64,000 nt of DNA from Talpa occidentalis. Lineage: Eukaryota; Chordata; Mammalia; Eulipotyphla; Talpidae. The notes below the pieces were generated by a model that was not told where the DNA came from, ran no database searches, and worked only from the letters and a program-made list of their open reading frames with translations. The DNA lies in the NCBI RefSeq assembly GCF_014898055.3, contig NW_023600993.1, positions 15,776,850-15,840,849 of the forward strand, written 5' to 3'. A program made the translations under genes and the position numbers. Below are positions 23,041 to 34,784 of this stretch, one piece after another (position 1 is the first letter of the stretch; every line of letters begins with the position of its first letter).

Positions 23041-24474
23041 AGGCTAGATATTCAAAATAAAATGAAGAGGATGACAAACAGGCAGCATTTATTTTAAAAA
23101 TCAACTAATGCACAAGTTCCTTTTTGGTTAATGGTATACTTAGTGACTCAGTAATTTTCTTTTTTTTTATTCGTAACACTCCTGGGTCTAATGAAATATC
23201 TAATGGTTCCATTTACTAAGTAGGTCAAAACGACTTTAATAAGTATATCCTAGAATTTAGCGTACATAAAAATAATGTTCACAAAGTAAAAGATTTTTCA
23301 TTCCTAAATTATCACAATTACTAACACACCTGTTGAGTGCCATGCAATTTCTTGAATTTTGCAATCAGATTAAACACTACCGTCCTGTTTGTTTTTTCCA
23401 AATTGAGTTTCTTTGTGGTGTGGGCTTTTCATCACGGAGCTGCTGAAATCTCAGCTCCACAAAGCTACATCATCAAAAGAAACATCTCATGATCTAATGT
23501 TGAAACGATGAATTGCTCAAGCTGATAATTCACATAGTGTCTGACATGTGCCACTATGTTTTCTTACAAAGTTTCAAATATACCTCAGTGCCATGGTAAC
23601 TTTGGGGTATGCTTGTCATGGAGATGCTGGTTTACAAACCATGAGACTAATACAGGAAACTGTGCTATTTTACTTGGCATTTTGGGAGAGGACATTCAGT
23701 AGGGATTGAAAACACTCTTCTGAAATGAGCTGGAGCCATCATATTGTTTTCTCCCTCCTGTATTAAGTGTCCCTTAATATTAAGAGAGTAATATAATCTC
23801 CCAGATTATTCCCAGGCTAAGGCCTCAATGAGGAATCTTGGAGTTCAGAACCTTACTTAAAGCAAGTGCAAGGATTCTCCTCAAGGAATGTCCCAAGAAA
23901 GGACAAACAGGAAGAGAGAGCCCTTCTCAGAGAACATTGTATGTACTTGACTCTATTCTATGATGGTGATTTATTTTGTGTGGGTGCAGTTCCAAATGAT
24001 TGGAATAAGAGAACTTAGCTATATGGTGTAGAAATGATGGCAAACCAGATGCAGAACGAGCAAGACCCAGGCTCCAACTTCTAAAACAGTGTAAATTCTT
24101 TTCTTAAATGGCTATAAGAATTTGAATGAAATAATAAAAGGCATTTAAGTAGAAAGGACCTACTTGTCTTCTTGTTAATTTATGATTTAAAAAATGAAAG
24201 CCCTGGAGAGAAAATGATTGTATTCAGATATCAAATGAGAATGGGCCACAGGGGTAAAGAAATCAATACCAAATGAGTGACCAGAAATGGATTAACTTAA
24301 CTGATTTTGTGATGAAAAACTCTAGAGTTCTCATATCAACTCTATTCTAAGATTTCCTATAGGCTATTTAAACTTTTTAAACTTCCTGTCCCCATCACTA
24401 ATTAAAATGATGACTTTGATTATGAATCTCTCTATAGATCCTTCCAAATATAAAATTCCACATATTTTTCTTGA
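23041..24474. other. Repeat-poor stretch, conserved-element candidate
   Basis: About 1.4 kb without named repeats or coding frames. The part 23400-23850 is of balanced composition with no simple repeats and has a conserved non-coding look ('gaaacgatgaattgctcaag' near 23500). This is an impression from texture only. Confidence 0.25.
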
Positions 24475-24778
24475 GATCTATATGAACATTTTATATTAGT
24501 TTCAGGTATACATTATTAGGATTTGATATTTTAACATTATGAAATGATCACTACCATGATAACTTTTAAGCTCTGTTCTTTTAGCAACTTTCAAATATGT
24601 AATACAGTTACTATAGTCAGCATGCTCTACAGTCTATTCCCATGACTTAATTATTCTATAATTGGATATTTGTACCTTTTACCCCCTTCATCCATTTTGC
24701 TTACCCCTAGCCACTGCCTTTGGCAACCACTAATCTGTTCTCTGTATCTATAACCTTTTTTTAAAAGTTAGATTCTAT

Positions 24779-25044
24779 GGGCCTCCCCAGTGGCGCAATG
24801 GTTGAGCGCTGGGCTGTGAAGCCCTGCAGCGCGGGTTTGATCCCCGGCCACCAGGCGAGGGTCCCACATGGCGCACAGACTTCTCCTGCTGCCCGCTGCT
24901 CCCCTCAGCAGTGTAATTCGTCAGTCTGCCTGTTCTGCTCTCCTCTCTGACTCTGGTGAATTCTCTCACCCTCCTGCGCTTCTGACTGTACCCAGTACTT
25001 GTATAAATAAATAAATAAATCTTTAAAAAAAATTGTTTTTTAAA
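24779..25044 (+). mobile_element. tRNA-derived SINE, younger subfamily, nested in L1
   Basis: Plus-strand copy starting GGGCCTCCCCAGTGGCGCAATGG, body as in the 12583 copy with a ~17-bp deletion around the 'ctgctccccggccacc' stretch, and an (AAAT)n tail followed by A/T-rich sequence. The duplication AAAAGTTAGATTCTAT (24763-24778) reappears as AAAAGTTAGAGTCTAC at 25045-25060, 14 of 16 identical, and begins with AAAA as L1 endonuclease sites do. Confidence 0.9.
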
Positions 25045-25179
25045 AAAAGTTAGAGTCTACATCTACAGTATTTATTTTTCTCTTTCTGACTTGTATCACT
25101 TAGCAGAATGTCCTGAAGATCCATCCATTTTCTTGTAACTGGCAAGATTTCCCTCTTTCATTTGGCTGAATAATATTTG

Positions 25180-25220
25180 TATGTGTGTGTGTGTGGGGGG
25201 GGTGTGTGTGTGTATGTGTA
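25180..25220. repeat. (GT)n with G-run
   Basis: GT repeats interrupted by eight to nine G, within the old L1's ORF2/3' region. Confidence 0.85.
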
Positions 25221-25690
25221 TGAATACACACTTTTCTTTGGAAGAATATCCAGAAGTGTAATTGTTACATGATATGATAGTTCTTTTGGTATTATTTTAG
25301 GAACTACCATACTGTTTTTCCATAGTGACTACACCAATTTATAATTCCTACAGTAGTACATAAGAATTTCCTTTTTCCATATCCTCACAGTATTTACTTC
25401 TTGTCTTTATAATAATACTAGACTACACATAGGATAAACAGATAGTTCTGGCTTTTGTAGCCACTCTAACAGTTGTGAAATAATATCTCATTGTGGTTGT
25501 GATTTGCAGTTCCCTAATGATTGGTAATGTTGAACATCTACAAATCTTCAGAAAAATGTATATTCAGATACCCTGTCCATTTTTTAATTATATTGTTTAT
25601 ATACTTGCTATTGAATGTATGAGTTCTTTATATTAACAGCTGTGTAGAAGACTCATAACTTTCGCAAATATTCATGAAAACAATTCCCAA

Positions 25691-26464
25691 ATCCCATATT
25701 TATGTGAGAAAAATGATTCTTTTATAACAATGTTTGTTGTATTTTCATATGGGACTATTCGGCACTTCTAAAAATGCAAATACAAAACTCTTTTGAAAAG
25801 GACAAAATGAGAGCTTGCAAAGTTTCCTTGGAATAAAAATATATCAACCTGATAAAGCTGATATATATGATGAAATTTTTGTATAGGAACTAGAAGATTT
25901 AGTTGTTCATCTAGTCATCCTGCAAAAATGGGAGCATCTTTATGTTGTGAAAAGTTGACATATAGAAGCTGCTCCTTTTATTCTCCTCTGGGGGAAAGTA
26001 ATCATTTTTTCATGAAATATATCAAAGCCAAAAAGATAACAAATTCCTAGATTCAGCTATTTTTGTAGACCGTGGAATTCGTTCTGTAATAAAAATGAAT
26101 AAGGCACTCTGTCAGCATCCACTAAAAGGAGGCAAGATAGAGAATTTGCTGGCTTTGGGACCTAGGTAGAGTTTCCCCCTGTCTTTTACCACAGTTGTCT
26201 GTTGTAAACATTGTTTGTTTCTTCGATTCTGTGATTATTTTTCTTTATCAAGTTTGAGAAATATAGCAAAACTGATCATTTTATAAGGTAAGCAGTGGTT
26301 TTTCTGAGAACTGTTGACTTCTGTTTCCCTTCCTCAAATTTCTGAACTTGTCGATCCCGAAGGAGTATGTATGTCCCTGATTATGCATATGTGTATATTT
26401 GTAATTATTGTAGTATTTCAAAAATATTTTTTGGTTAGATGTTGAAAGATTTCTGCACAAATTC
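25691..26464. other. Repeat-poor non-coding sequence
   Basis: No gene or named repeat is seen in about 770 bp. Confidence 0.3.
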
Positions 26465-26560
26465 TCTCATTCATTATTTTTTGATTTATTTAAATATTTG
26501 TTGAACATGTATTGTGCTATGGTCACTGAAGATACCAAGATACAAAAATACGGTCTGGTT
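26465..26560 (-). mobile_element. L2 3'-end scrap
   Basis: 'tttgatttatttaaatatttgttgaacatgtattgtgctatgg' in part, then 'gaagataccaagatacaaaaa', is a reversed L2 tail. Confidence 0.45.
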
Positions 26561-26689
26561 GAAGAGTGTGATAGGCCAAATGTTGTATCAAAGCTGAGAT
26601 GACTCTTCAGGAGCCACAGGGATGCATGTAAAAGGGTAGGTGTAGAGCGATAGTGATATGCATGTGAAAACTTGCAACTTCTTTACTAA

Positions 26690-26850
26690 ACATGGTGTCC
26701 TTGAACCAGCAGCCTGGGCATCACGTGGGAGTGCATTAAAAAATGCAGAACCTCCTACCTTAGCCTTGGACAACTGAGTCTGAATCTTCATTTTAACAAG
26801 ATCCCAGCTAATTATTCATCATTCCAATTTGTGAAACAATGTTCTCTGTA
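26690..26850. mobile_element. hAT-Charlie-type MITE remnant (MER5-like)
   Basis: 'cagcctgggcatcacgtggg', 'agtgcattaaaaaatgcagaacctc', 'ctgagtctgaatcttcattttaacaagatccc' match the well-known 'catcacctgggag...aaatgcagaatctc...tcagaatctgcattttaacaagatcccc' order of short non-autonomous hAT elements. Ends with terminal inverted repeats are not clear. Confidence 0.65.
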
Positions 26851-27559
26851 AACTTTATTGTATAATAAGAGACAAATCTGTAGAGACAATGAGAACTGCA
26901 AATAACTATTGGGGCAGATATAGCATGGAAAATCTCTTGTCCAATGGGGAGTTAAAAAGAATGTGATAGACACAGAAGCATAGCCTGAATATTATCACTA
27001 GTCATATCAATAGGTATTTTAATTCACATTGTTTTCCTCAACATGTATTTCTAGCAAGCTATAGAGTAGATAAGTGTTCTGGAACTTATCCTGCACTGGG
27101 AACCTGTGTGTATTAAGGTTGCATTTCAATTGATTAATAAATTATTCAGTTATTAATTAAAGATCATTAACAAGCTCCACGTCAATACATGTAGAGAAGG
27201 TAAATGAGGACACATAAAGTGGGTGGAAAGTTATAGTGTGAAACAACTCTTTTTTATCTTATGTATAGGTAGAATTTGTTGAATAGAGATTTCACTACAA
27301 TGGAACCATATTCAGAATTAGGTTCAGAGTCAGTGTATAATATGGAGCTTTTTCCTTGGAAATCCTTTGAATGTGCACTGAGTCAGCAAAGGTAGCAGTG
27401 GCATATCTCAGTTGGTCCAAGAAATCCAGCTCTTCCTCCAGCATTAAAACAGTTTCTTATCTTTTCTGGTAAATACTGAATGAACTGCTTACCTTGTGTT
27501 TAGAAAGCTTTATATGAAATAAAGTGAAAGTCACTTAACTTTTGAATAACCATGTTTTT
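26851..27559. other. Non-coding sequence, nothing recognised
   Basis: No gene or named repeat. Confidence 0.3.
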
Positions 27560-28140
27560 CAAAAACTTTTCAAATACTTTTTAATAACAGTGTTTTTGAT
27601 AGTATGAGTATTTCATATTGATGAAGCCAACTAATCCATTTTTATCTTTTATATTTAGTGTTTTTGTGTCCTGTCAAAAAATGTTTTCTGTTTACACAGG
27701 CAATTTCCTGTTTTTGATTTAGATCTATGATCCATCCCAAATTAATGTTTCTGTATGAAATTAAATAGAGATCAAAGTTCACTTTTTACACATTAAACAT
27801 TCAGTTGTTACAGCAACATCTGTTTGACAAAAAAGAAAAAGTAAACGATCACTTTTCTCCACTGAGTTAACTTCACATTTTGTTGAAAGTCATTTGTTTA
27901 TATGTGTGTGGATCCATTTATGGACTTCTATTTTTGTTCCTTGATCTAATAGTCTATCTTTACATTAATACAACAGTCTTCATTACTCTAGCTTTATAGT
28001 TAGTCTTAAAATCAGGTACTGTTTATGTCCTCCAAATTTGTTCTTTTTCAAGATTGTTCAGTTTATTCCAGGGCCTTTCCATAATACATATGAAAACTAG
28101 AGTCAGCTTAAAAGAACTGATGGAATTTTATAGCTTTTTT
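27560..28140 (-). mobile_element. Old L1 ORF2 fragment, minus strand
   Basis: Reversed ORF2 sequence: 'gatttagatctatgatccatcccaaattaatg', 'gagatcaaagttcactttttaca', 'ttgttacagcaacatctgtttgac', 'cttgatctaatagtctatctttacattaata' and 'ctttttcaagattgttcag'. The matching reading strand has many stops. Confidence 0.75.
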
Positions 28141-28547
28141 GTTGTATCTGGTAATCAATTAAGAGAGAATATAGAATATTGCTTAGTCTTTGTGCATAAA
28201 TGTAATATAATCATTTAAGAAAAAATGAACATGTTCAACCTCTTGTTCTTCTAATGAGAATGATTTTTTCTCAATAATGTCATAGCCATTGGAATGGAAG
28301 ACAGAAATTTGTCTTGCATGTTAAAGACCTTATTCCTGGAACTAATGTTCCTTGTTTGGAGTTTCTCAACCATCCTCTCTTTTTTTTATGAATACACATT
28401 TAAAAAACCATTTTCAGTAGTTCATTTAGAATCTTTAATAATAAGTTATTGATATTGAGAAATACTAATTTTCATATTTTTCCACATTGAGCTTATATGG
28501 TATACTATAGGGACAAGGGAGATACAAAAGGATTTTTGGTATTTTAA
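28141..28547. other. AT-rich non-coding sequence
   Basis: Nothing recognised. Confidence 0.3.
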
Positions 28548-28827
28548 TTTTTTTTTTTTAGATTTATTTATTTATTTGTACAAGCACTGGGTGCAGTCCG
28601 AAGCGCGGGAGGGTGAGAGAATTCACCAGAGCCAGAGCGGGGAGCAGAGCAGGCAGAAGGACCGAAGTACACTGCTGAGGGGAGGAGCGGGCGGCAGGAG
28701 AGGTCTGCGCGCCATATGGGACCCTCACCCGGTGGCCTGGGAGCCTCCGGGGATCGAACCGGCGCTGCAGAGGCTGCGGGCAGCTTCGCAGCCCAGCGCT
28801 CAACCGCTGCGCCACCAGGGGAGGCCC
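28548..28827 (-). mobile_element. tRNA-derived SINE, younger subfamily, full length
   Basis: Minus-strand copy: T run at 28546-28559, (ATTT)n tail, the body with 'gcgggagggtgagagaattc', and the tRNA head ending 'gccaccaggggaggccc' at 28827. The B-box region reads GGTTCGATCCC on the minus strand. It is very close to the copy at 532. No clear duplication longer than about 6 bp was found at the ends. Confidence 0.88.
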
Positions 28828-28909
28828 TAATTCTTTATTCTTTGCGAGCATAGGTTCAGGTCAATAAGGCTACAGTTTTTTTTATTGAAATTGACCATTT
28901 TGTTTTTTT

Positions 28910-29310
28910 TCCTCAACCTGAACTCTCACAGCAACTCTTTAGGGGAATTTACTCTTTTCTCTCCCTGCACCTTTGCATCCTTTTCCCCTGCAATGCTCTT
29001 CTCCCAAATCTTCCATGGTGAACACCTCACTGGTCAGCTTTCCATTCAAAATGACCTCCTCATAGATTCTCCACGACAACCCTATGTAAAATACTTCCAT
29101 AGTTCTCTACACCAGAACTCTTTTATTTTCATTACCTAGGTTTAACTATCTGAAATCACTCATTTATTGTGTGTTTTGCATTTCTCTCCTTACACTAGAA
29201 TGTAAGTTCCATATATCAGGAGTCACATTATTTGTATCATGCATAGCTCATGTTATAGCAAAGCAATAGGTATCCACTAAATGAGTTACTGGATTTGAAA
29301 TTGATGATAC
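28910..29310 (+). mobile_element. L2 LINE 3'-end fragment
   Basis: The L2 order is readable: 'cctcctcatagattctcc', 'ccatagttctctacacc', 'ttacactagaatgtaagttccatatatcagg', 'tcatgcatagctcatgttatagc', 'aataggtatccactaaatgagttactg'. It was probably longer on the 5' side. Confidence 0.65.
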
Positions 29311-29539
29311 CATTTAACTGCCCACCGATGTTGTGTGAATCCATCCCTTCTATTATGTCAAAGTATAACTTTGAAAAAAAGATGTAGATGGTTATTTATA
29401 TATGTTTTTCTTGGGTTACTGACAAACAGGAAAATTTTATACATTGCATTAAGATTTATGTTTAGTCTTATGCCATAGAGTGAATGTGAGCTGACCTTAA
29501 TGGTCAAAATGGTGAGAACTAGTTTGGTTTTATCAATTA

Positions 29540-29730
29540 CAGATTATTCAAGCTTGCATAAGTCACTTAATCTGCCTGAGCCTCAGTTTCCTCATATAAA
29601 GATTTTAGATAACAATGTTTGCTCTGATCATTCTATGAGATTTTTGTGAAGGTGAAATTTGATAATTATTTATGAAAGCCCTTTGTAAACGGGATATGTA
29701 AGACCTTATTAAATTTAATGTACTAAATCA
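29540..29730 (+). mobile_element. MIR SINE
   Basis: Clear MIR core: 'ataagtcacttaatctgcctgagcctcagtttcctcat', followed by 'tctatgagatttttgtgaagg' and 'gaaagccctttgtaaacggg'. Confidence 0.85.
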
Positions 29731-29819
29731 TTGCCTAATGGACTGAAAGAGTTAATTGTTCTTCTTAAATTATCTAATTTAGTTTTAGACTTAGGGGAAA
29801 TTTTATGCAAGGTGCTACT

Positions 29820-30070
29820 AATAGATAATAATAACTCATTTGTTCCTCTATCACACCTTTCCATAGAGGACTCAGAGAGCTTTATCCTATCTCATTAATC
29901 CTTAACAATGCCTCTGAATCATTAGACAGACTGATGATAAGCACTGTTCTCATTTTTACAGCTGGAGCAAATGAGGCACTGAGAGGTTATGTGACTTTTT
30001 CAAAGTCACACAGAATCAATGTTGCTTCTGTGGAAAGGGTTTTGAGATTCCTGGTAGCATTCTGCCTGTA
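29820..30070 (-). mobile_element. MIR SINE, opposite orientation
   Basis: Reversed MIR core: 'gttctcatttttacagctggagcaaatgaggcactgagaggttatgtgac', then 'cacagaatcaatgttgc' (reported in part). With the previous copy it forms an inverted MIR pair about 100 bp apart. Confidence 0.75.
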
Positions 30071-30739
30071 GCTACTACAGTAGACAATGCCCAGCATGTG
30101 TTATTATTAAGACTCACTGGGAGAAATAAAGGACATGAGAGATCAAATTATCTTAAGTGAGCTTCATTGTTAGAGTGAGAATATAAATGTAAGGTGGCTA
30201 AGATGTGGCAAAATTGAAACCGATAATTTTTCAAATGATCTGAACTTTCAATGTGGATAGGTCTCATTAGCTAGATCAGAATAGACTTCATAGAAAAGGT
30301 GACATTTTCAATAGATTATAAAACACTGGTAGTTTTGAAAGCAATGAAAGTGAAGAGAAAACATACTAAGCAAATGAAACATGAGCAAATTATAAGATAA
30401 ATCATGGAACATACATAAGGAAAATTAACTTGTCATAATGAATAATTTAATATGTGAAAATAATACAGCAGTTCTAGCTAAATGTATACATTATTATCAT
30501 TATTATTATAAGTAATTACAGTAGTTATTGATTCATAGTTGTTATCATCATTAAAATCATTATTACCAGTAGTCATCAAACATTAAAAGGAATGGTAAAT
30601 AATTAAGACTGTTGTCATACATTGAAGTAATGTTTGAATACCTCCCCTCTTTCTACCCTGGCCAGACCTTGGACTTGGAATACAGCATGTTGTGTTTTGT
30701 TTTAGTTTTTGTTTGTTGTTGTTGGCTTGTTTGTTTTTT
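30071..30739. other. AT-rich sequence with (ATT)n traces
   Basis: No gene. An imperfect ATT/ATC-rich patch lies at 30488-30560. Confidence 0.3.
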
Positions 30740-31070
30740 TTTTTGATCAAATACGAACTAAGGGTTTATTTTATTTTTAAATTTTATTGTTTATCTTTAA
30801 TTGAGGTAATACTGGGGTACCCCATCAGGTATTACCACTGTAATGCACCCACTACCAATTCACCCATATTCCACCACCATAGACAATTGTGCTTCCTTCC
30901 CTCCTTGTTCTTACCCCTCCCCCCACTTGCTGCCTCAGTTCTGAAGTCAGCTACCAAGGGGTAGCTTTTAATCTTGTCTTTATTAGTTATTTTATATCAC
31001 ATATTAGTGACAACATGCAGTATTTATCTTCCTCCTTTTTACTTATTTCACTTAGCGTTATCCCATGGGT
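30740..31070 (-). mobile_element. L1 3'-end fragment, minus strand
   Basis: Reversed L1 tail and 3' UTR: 'attttatttttaaattttattg', 'caattcacccatattccaccacc', a C-rich stretch at 30912-30926, and 'tttttacttatttcacttagcg' at the ORF2/3'-UTR junction. 5' truncated near 31068. Confidence 0.65.
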
Positions 31071-32325
31071 TTAAGGGTTTAAGTGTTTTTACACAGCTTG
31101 GCTTACCTCCTCCCATAATAACGGCATAGGAGGTAAAGTCCCAAGGGTAGGTTCTGTTAGAGGCTGGGAGAGATATGGCACAAATGCACAGCCTGGATCC
31201 AAGCCAACCACACCCCAATCGGAAGCTAAGCTATCTCTACTAACTCGGACCTGTAACTAAGAAAAAGAAATGCTTGATTTCTAAACCATTGCATTTTGCA
31301 GTGATTTATATGCATTCATAACTAACTTAGATGGTAATGTGTAATGGGGGTACGATGTATAAAATCTTAAATTCTAGAATGTGCAGCTACTCAATTTAGT
31401 GAACATAAATGCACTTCAATACCAAAGCCCTTTATGAACAAAGCACTTAGAAATATTCACTGACTGGTCACAAGCCTATGAATGGGCTTCATATCTCATT
31501 ATGAAACAAAATGTTAATTTAAATGTAGACACGTTCATTTTTCTGAGTCATCCCCAAGTGATAAGGACAGGAAGTGTAAACAATAGAGTAACATAGCTAA
31601 AGTTTGACTTTCGTAAAATTTGTTTGGTTGCAGAGATAAACAAATTTATTTTGGGAGTCTAGGCAGGAGAGAGTTGCCAATGTCTAAATGATAGGCAATG
31701 ATTAACTAGGGTGAAAGTAGAAAAAAAAAAATGACAAGAAGAGAATGCATGCAAGAACCTTGGCTTGAGTTGACTCTATTGGATGTGACAGTTGATGTGA
31801 TGATGATGATGATAAAAATATTAAAAATGACTTGAGCCTTTGAGGTAATTGTTGATTGTAAAGCTAATGATGTCACTCTTAGAAATGAGGAAGTCAGGGG
31901 AGGATTAGTAGGTGAATTGAATGTTGGAGACATAATTAGTTTCATTTTTAATGTGTTAAATTTGCACTGTAGACAGGGATTTGAAAAACTGGCATAAAAG
32001 ATAAGTTCTGGGACTCTACTTACTAGATTGCCAAATGCCTTTAAATGAATTGCATCTAATGATGTCACTGAGTCAGTTGTCCCAATGTTTTCCATCTCCA
32101 CCTACATCTGAGAATATATGTGCAATTTCTAAATATAATCACAACTTCTGTTTTTTTGTGTATTGCAACACATTTAATTTTCACTGAATAAAAAAAAAAT
32201 TTAATCACTCTAACCTGCAAAACAGGATGCTCAGGGGAAGGATACATAAAAATATGCAATTCAACAAATCCTCTGAAGAAACGTCTCAAATACATTATTT
32301 AAGAGGCAATACTTGAAGAGATTAA
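31071..32325. other. Non-coding sequence
   Basis: No gene. 31090-31260 is GC-richer and unplaced. A short (GAT)n run lies at 31795-31813. The 131-codon minus-strand open frame at 31706-32101 is AT-rich with a low-complexity tail and no motif, so it is taken as chance. Confidence 0.3.
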
Positions 32326-32329
32326 TTCA

Positions 32330-32600
32330 ATTCAATTCAAAAAAATTTGCATTTTGAACTGTGTTGAATGCTGGAAATCCAGAAATGAATAAGACACAGG
32401 GACTGTCTCCTGCCAGGGGAAGACATGTTAACAAGTAAGTGACAGTGTGACAAATGAGGCAATAGAAGCAAAGAGGAATTACCTTGACATGCCAGGGCAA
32501 GAGGGACTAATTTTATCTATAAGTTCAGGAAAATATTTCTGAAGCGGAGGAATCAAACCGTGGACTTAAAAGAAGCTCCTCAGGTATCCAATATGGAAAT
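32330..32600 (-). mobile_element. L2 LINE 3'-end fragment
   Basis: 'tgttgaatgctggaaatccagaaatgaataagacacagggactgtctcctg' in part, then 'gttaacaagtaagtgacagtgtgac', is the reversed L2 3' end. Confidence 0.6.
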
Positions 32601-33754
32601 AATCTTTCTAAGTAGGGAATCAAATATGATGCTTGATTGGACCTATTGGAGCAAGTAAGGTATCAGCACTTGAGATAAGCTGAACAGACTAGACTCCTAT
32701 GTCATCCTAAGGGTCTTGATGAGGTTCATTTGCCAGAGTGGAAAGAAGTGATTAGGAAGAGTATGTGCCACCTGGGGGGACAGCATGTTGTGTGCAATGG
32801 AGGAAGATGAGTTATGTAACAAGATGACTGTCACCCACCAAAAGCCTCCCCCCACAAAAAAAAAGCAATCTTTTATGCACATATGCTGTGCATTAGGTAT
32901 TGGGGAATGAATGTAGAATTTGAAAAACTTCCAAGAGATGACAGAGTTGCACATTAAAAAAAGGGGAAAAAAAGGAAAATACATTTTAAAAAAGGAAAAT
33001 ACACCTTTTGTCATATATAACTGGAACAGGCGTGAAGCACCATGGGATTCTGGACAGAAGAATATGCTTTAGAGGCAAACAATAAAAGCAGCATTGAGAA
33101 GATCTTCAAAACTTGAAAATAGCAATCAAGTAAGGAAGAGGAAATTCTCAATAACAGTAGAATTTAATAATTTAAAGACTCCTTAAACATCAATTGAGAA
33201 CTTTCTTAGGTGCTTTATAAATGAGAAAAGCAAGAAAATTTGTCAAATGGGAAAATAAACAAAAAAAGATTCATTCATTTTAAATGGATGAATGTCATAA
33301 AAGTTTCTTCAAAAGTTCAGCTCCACAGACATTTTTGTGAGTCAAAAGTTGTCCACTGTAGTGCTAAGAATATGAATTTGTATAAGTATTGCACTTTTAA
33401 GAAACTTGCATTCTGCTTTGGTTAATAGCTCTACAAGTAGTGACACTGATAAAATTGCCTTTGCGATGAGATATATTGGAAGAAAGAAAAAACAATATCC
33501 AAAACTCTGTGGAATCAATTAATTCAAGGAGTGTAGAATACTAATCACTAGTAGCTATGGATTTCACCATTGTCATGTAAATGAACTTAATTGTGCCTCA
33601 TGTTCAGAATATACTCCTATAATCCAAATTAATAACTTTACCAAAGGAAAAAGATAGAATATGTGATAGTAGTGTAGTTAAAATTTGTTTCTCCATTACT
33701 AGTAAAGCAAGTTAAAGCAAATATCATATACCTGAGGAATGATAGACGCTAATA
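32601..33754. other. Non-coding sequence with a short direct repeat
   Basis: No gene. A 16-base A-rich word (AAAAAAGGAAAATACA) occurs twice with a 20-base period at 32968-32983 and 32988-33003. Confidence 0.35.
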
Positions 33755-33975
33755 GTGAGTTAATAGCCACCATTTAGTATATGCTGTTCTCTGCCTTTTT
33801 ATGTTCTATAGACTGCTGTTCAATGCTTTTTTACATGCATTTTCTCTTTCTTAAACAGTCCTTACTCTATGAATTATGTAGCATCATAATTAATATGTGG
33901 TAGAGGCTGGATCTGTACCCAGACAGCTTGGTTCTGGACCATATGTTCTTAACCAATATACTAAATTGCCTCTCA
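33755..33975 (-). mobile_element. MIR fragment
   Basis: 'gccaccatttagtatatgctg', 'cttacatgcattttctctttc'-type wording and 'tggtagaggctggatctgtacccagacagc...ttaaccaatatac' fit reversed MIR. Confidence 0.5.
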
Positions 33976-34184
33976 AAAGTCATAAAAGACAATATGCCAT
34001 AAGAGATTATTTAGGATTAAGAAGCATAGATGAAGAATAAAAGTAGACATTTTCATGTGTCTTTGTAACCTTTTTACTGTGAAACATTAGCAGTTGGCTG
34101 ATTGTTGTTCCAATTTTAAGAATGTTCTGGGATTATCTCTGACCAGTAGAATGGGGCATCTAGACCACATTCATTTAAAAATAG

Positions 34185-34375
34185 CCACTTATCCTCAAAC
34201 TCTTTGTGCATCAGAAGCACCTGGAAAGCCAAGTAAAAAATATTATTCTTATAGGTTCTACCCCAGCAAGTATGATTTTGAATTTTTATTTGTGCTTCTA
34301 GCCAGTTTCCCATTGACACTGTTAATCATGATGTTGCTGGTCAAGGACCACACTTTATGGATCAATGGTTTCTGC
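34185..34375. mobile_element. hAT-type MITE remnant
   Basis: 'tcctcaaactctttgtgcatcagaagcacctgg', 'aggttctaccccagcaag', 'aatttttatttgtgcttctagccag' and 'gatgttgctggtcaaggaccacactttatgg' match the order of a common non-autonomous hAT-Charlie element ('gcatcagaatcacctgg ... ctgctggtcc..ggaccacactttgag'). The 122-codon open frame at 34094-34462 runs through it by chance. Confidence 0.6.
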
Positions 34376-34784
34376 TGTTCTCATGTCTTTTTCTGCTTAG
34401 AAAAGGTGGTGAGTATCTTAGTTCACTCACAATCTGGTCCTGGCAGTAGTTTGACCTGCTAAAATACACTGGACCACCATGACCCTCGCTTTACCTCTGA
34501 CATACCAGCAGGAAGATTAATCTTCCAGCAAGAGCAGCATCCCAAAGACCTGCATATCCCTGTCTTTGACCTACTGGAACAAGGAGACTCCTGCCCAGCA
34601 GAGTCTGCCCTCCCTCCCCAACCCTTTCCAAACCAAAGAAGTAGCCCAACAACCACAGGCTACCAGTGTTAGAGCTTCTCTTGCCACCAGTGAGATAGAC
34701 CTAGATCAATGTAACAGAAAGAGAATGTCCCCTTAAATCTTTAACAAGAGAAAACAAATCAAATATGTCGGATCAATTGCTCAT
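34376..34784. other. Non-coding sequence, nothing recognised
   Basis: About 34490-34650 is slightly GC-richer, without motif. Confidence 0.3.

Larger units (their letters stand above)
24475..25690 (-). mobile_element. Old L1 (L1MA/MB-like), minus strand, interrupted by a SINE
   Basis: The reversed L1 3' UTR ('tagtttcaggtatacatta', 'acttttaagctctgttctttta', 'tggcaaccactaatctgttct') passes into reversed ORF2 C-terminus ('tcacttagcagaatgtcctgaag', 'ttggctgaataatattt', 'ctcattgtggttgtgatttg', 'tattgaatgtatgagttc'). The tRNA-SINE at 24779-25044 splits it, so this L1 is older than that SINE. Its internal GT tract (25180-25216) is a known L1 feature that has expanded. Confidence 0.8.

Noticed and set aside
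31706..32101. 131-codon minus-strand open frame
   Set aside because: Low-complexity isoleucine/phenylalanine stretches from GAT and A runs; no domain.
34094..34462. 122-codon plus-strand frame with a hydrophobic stretch
   Set aside because: It runs across a hAT-type MITE remnant; the transposon wording explains the sequence.
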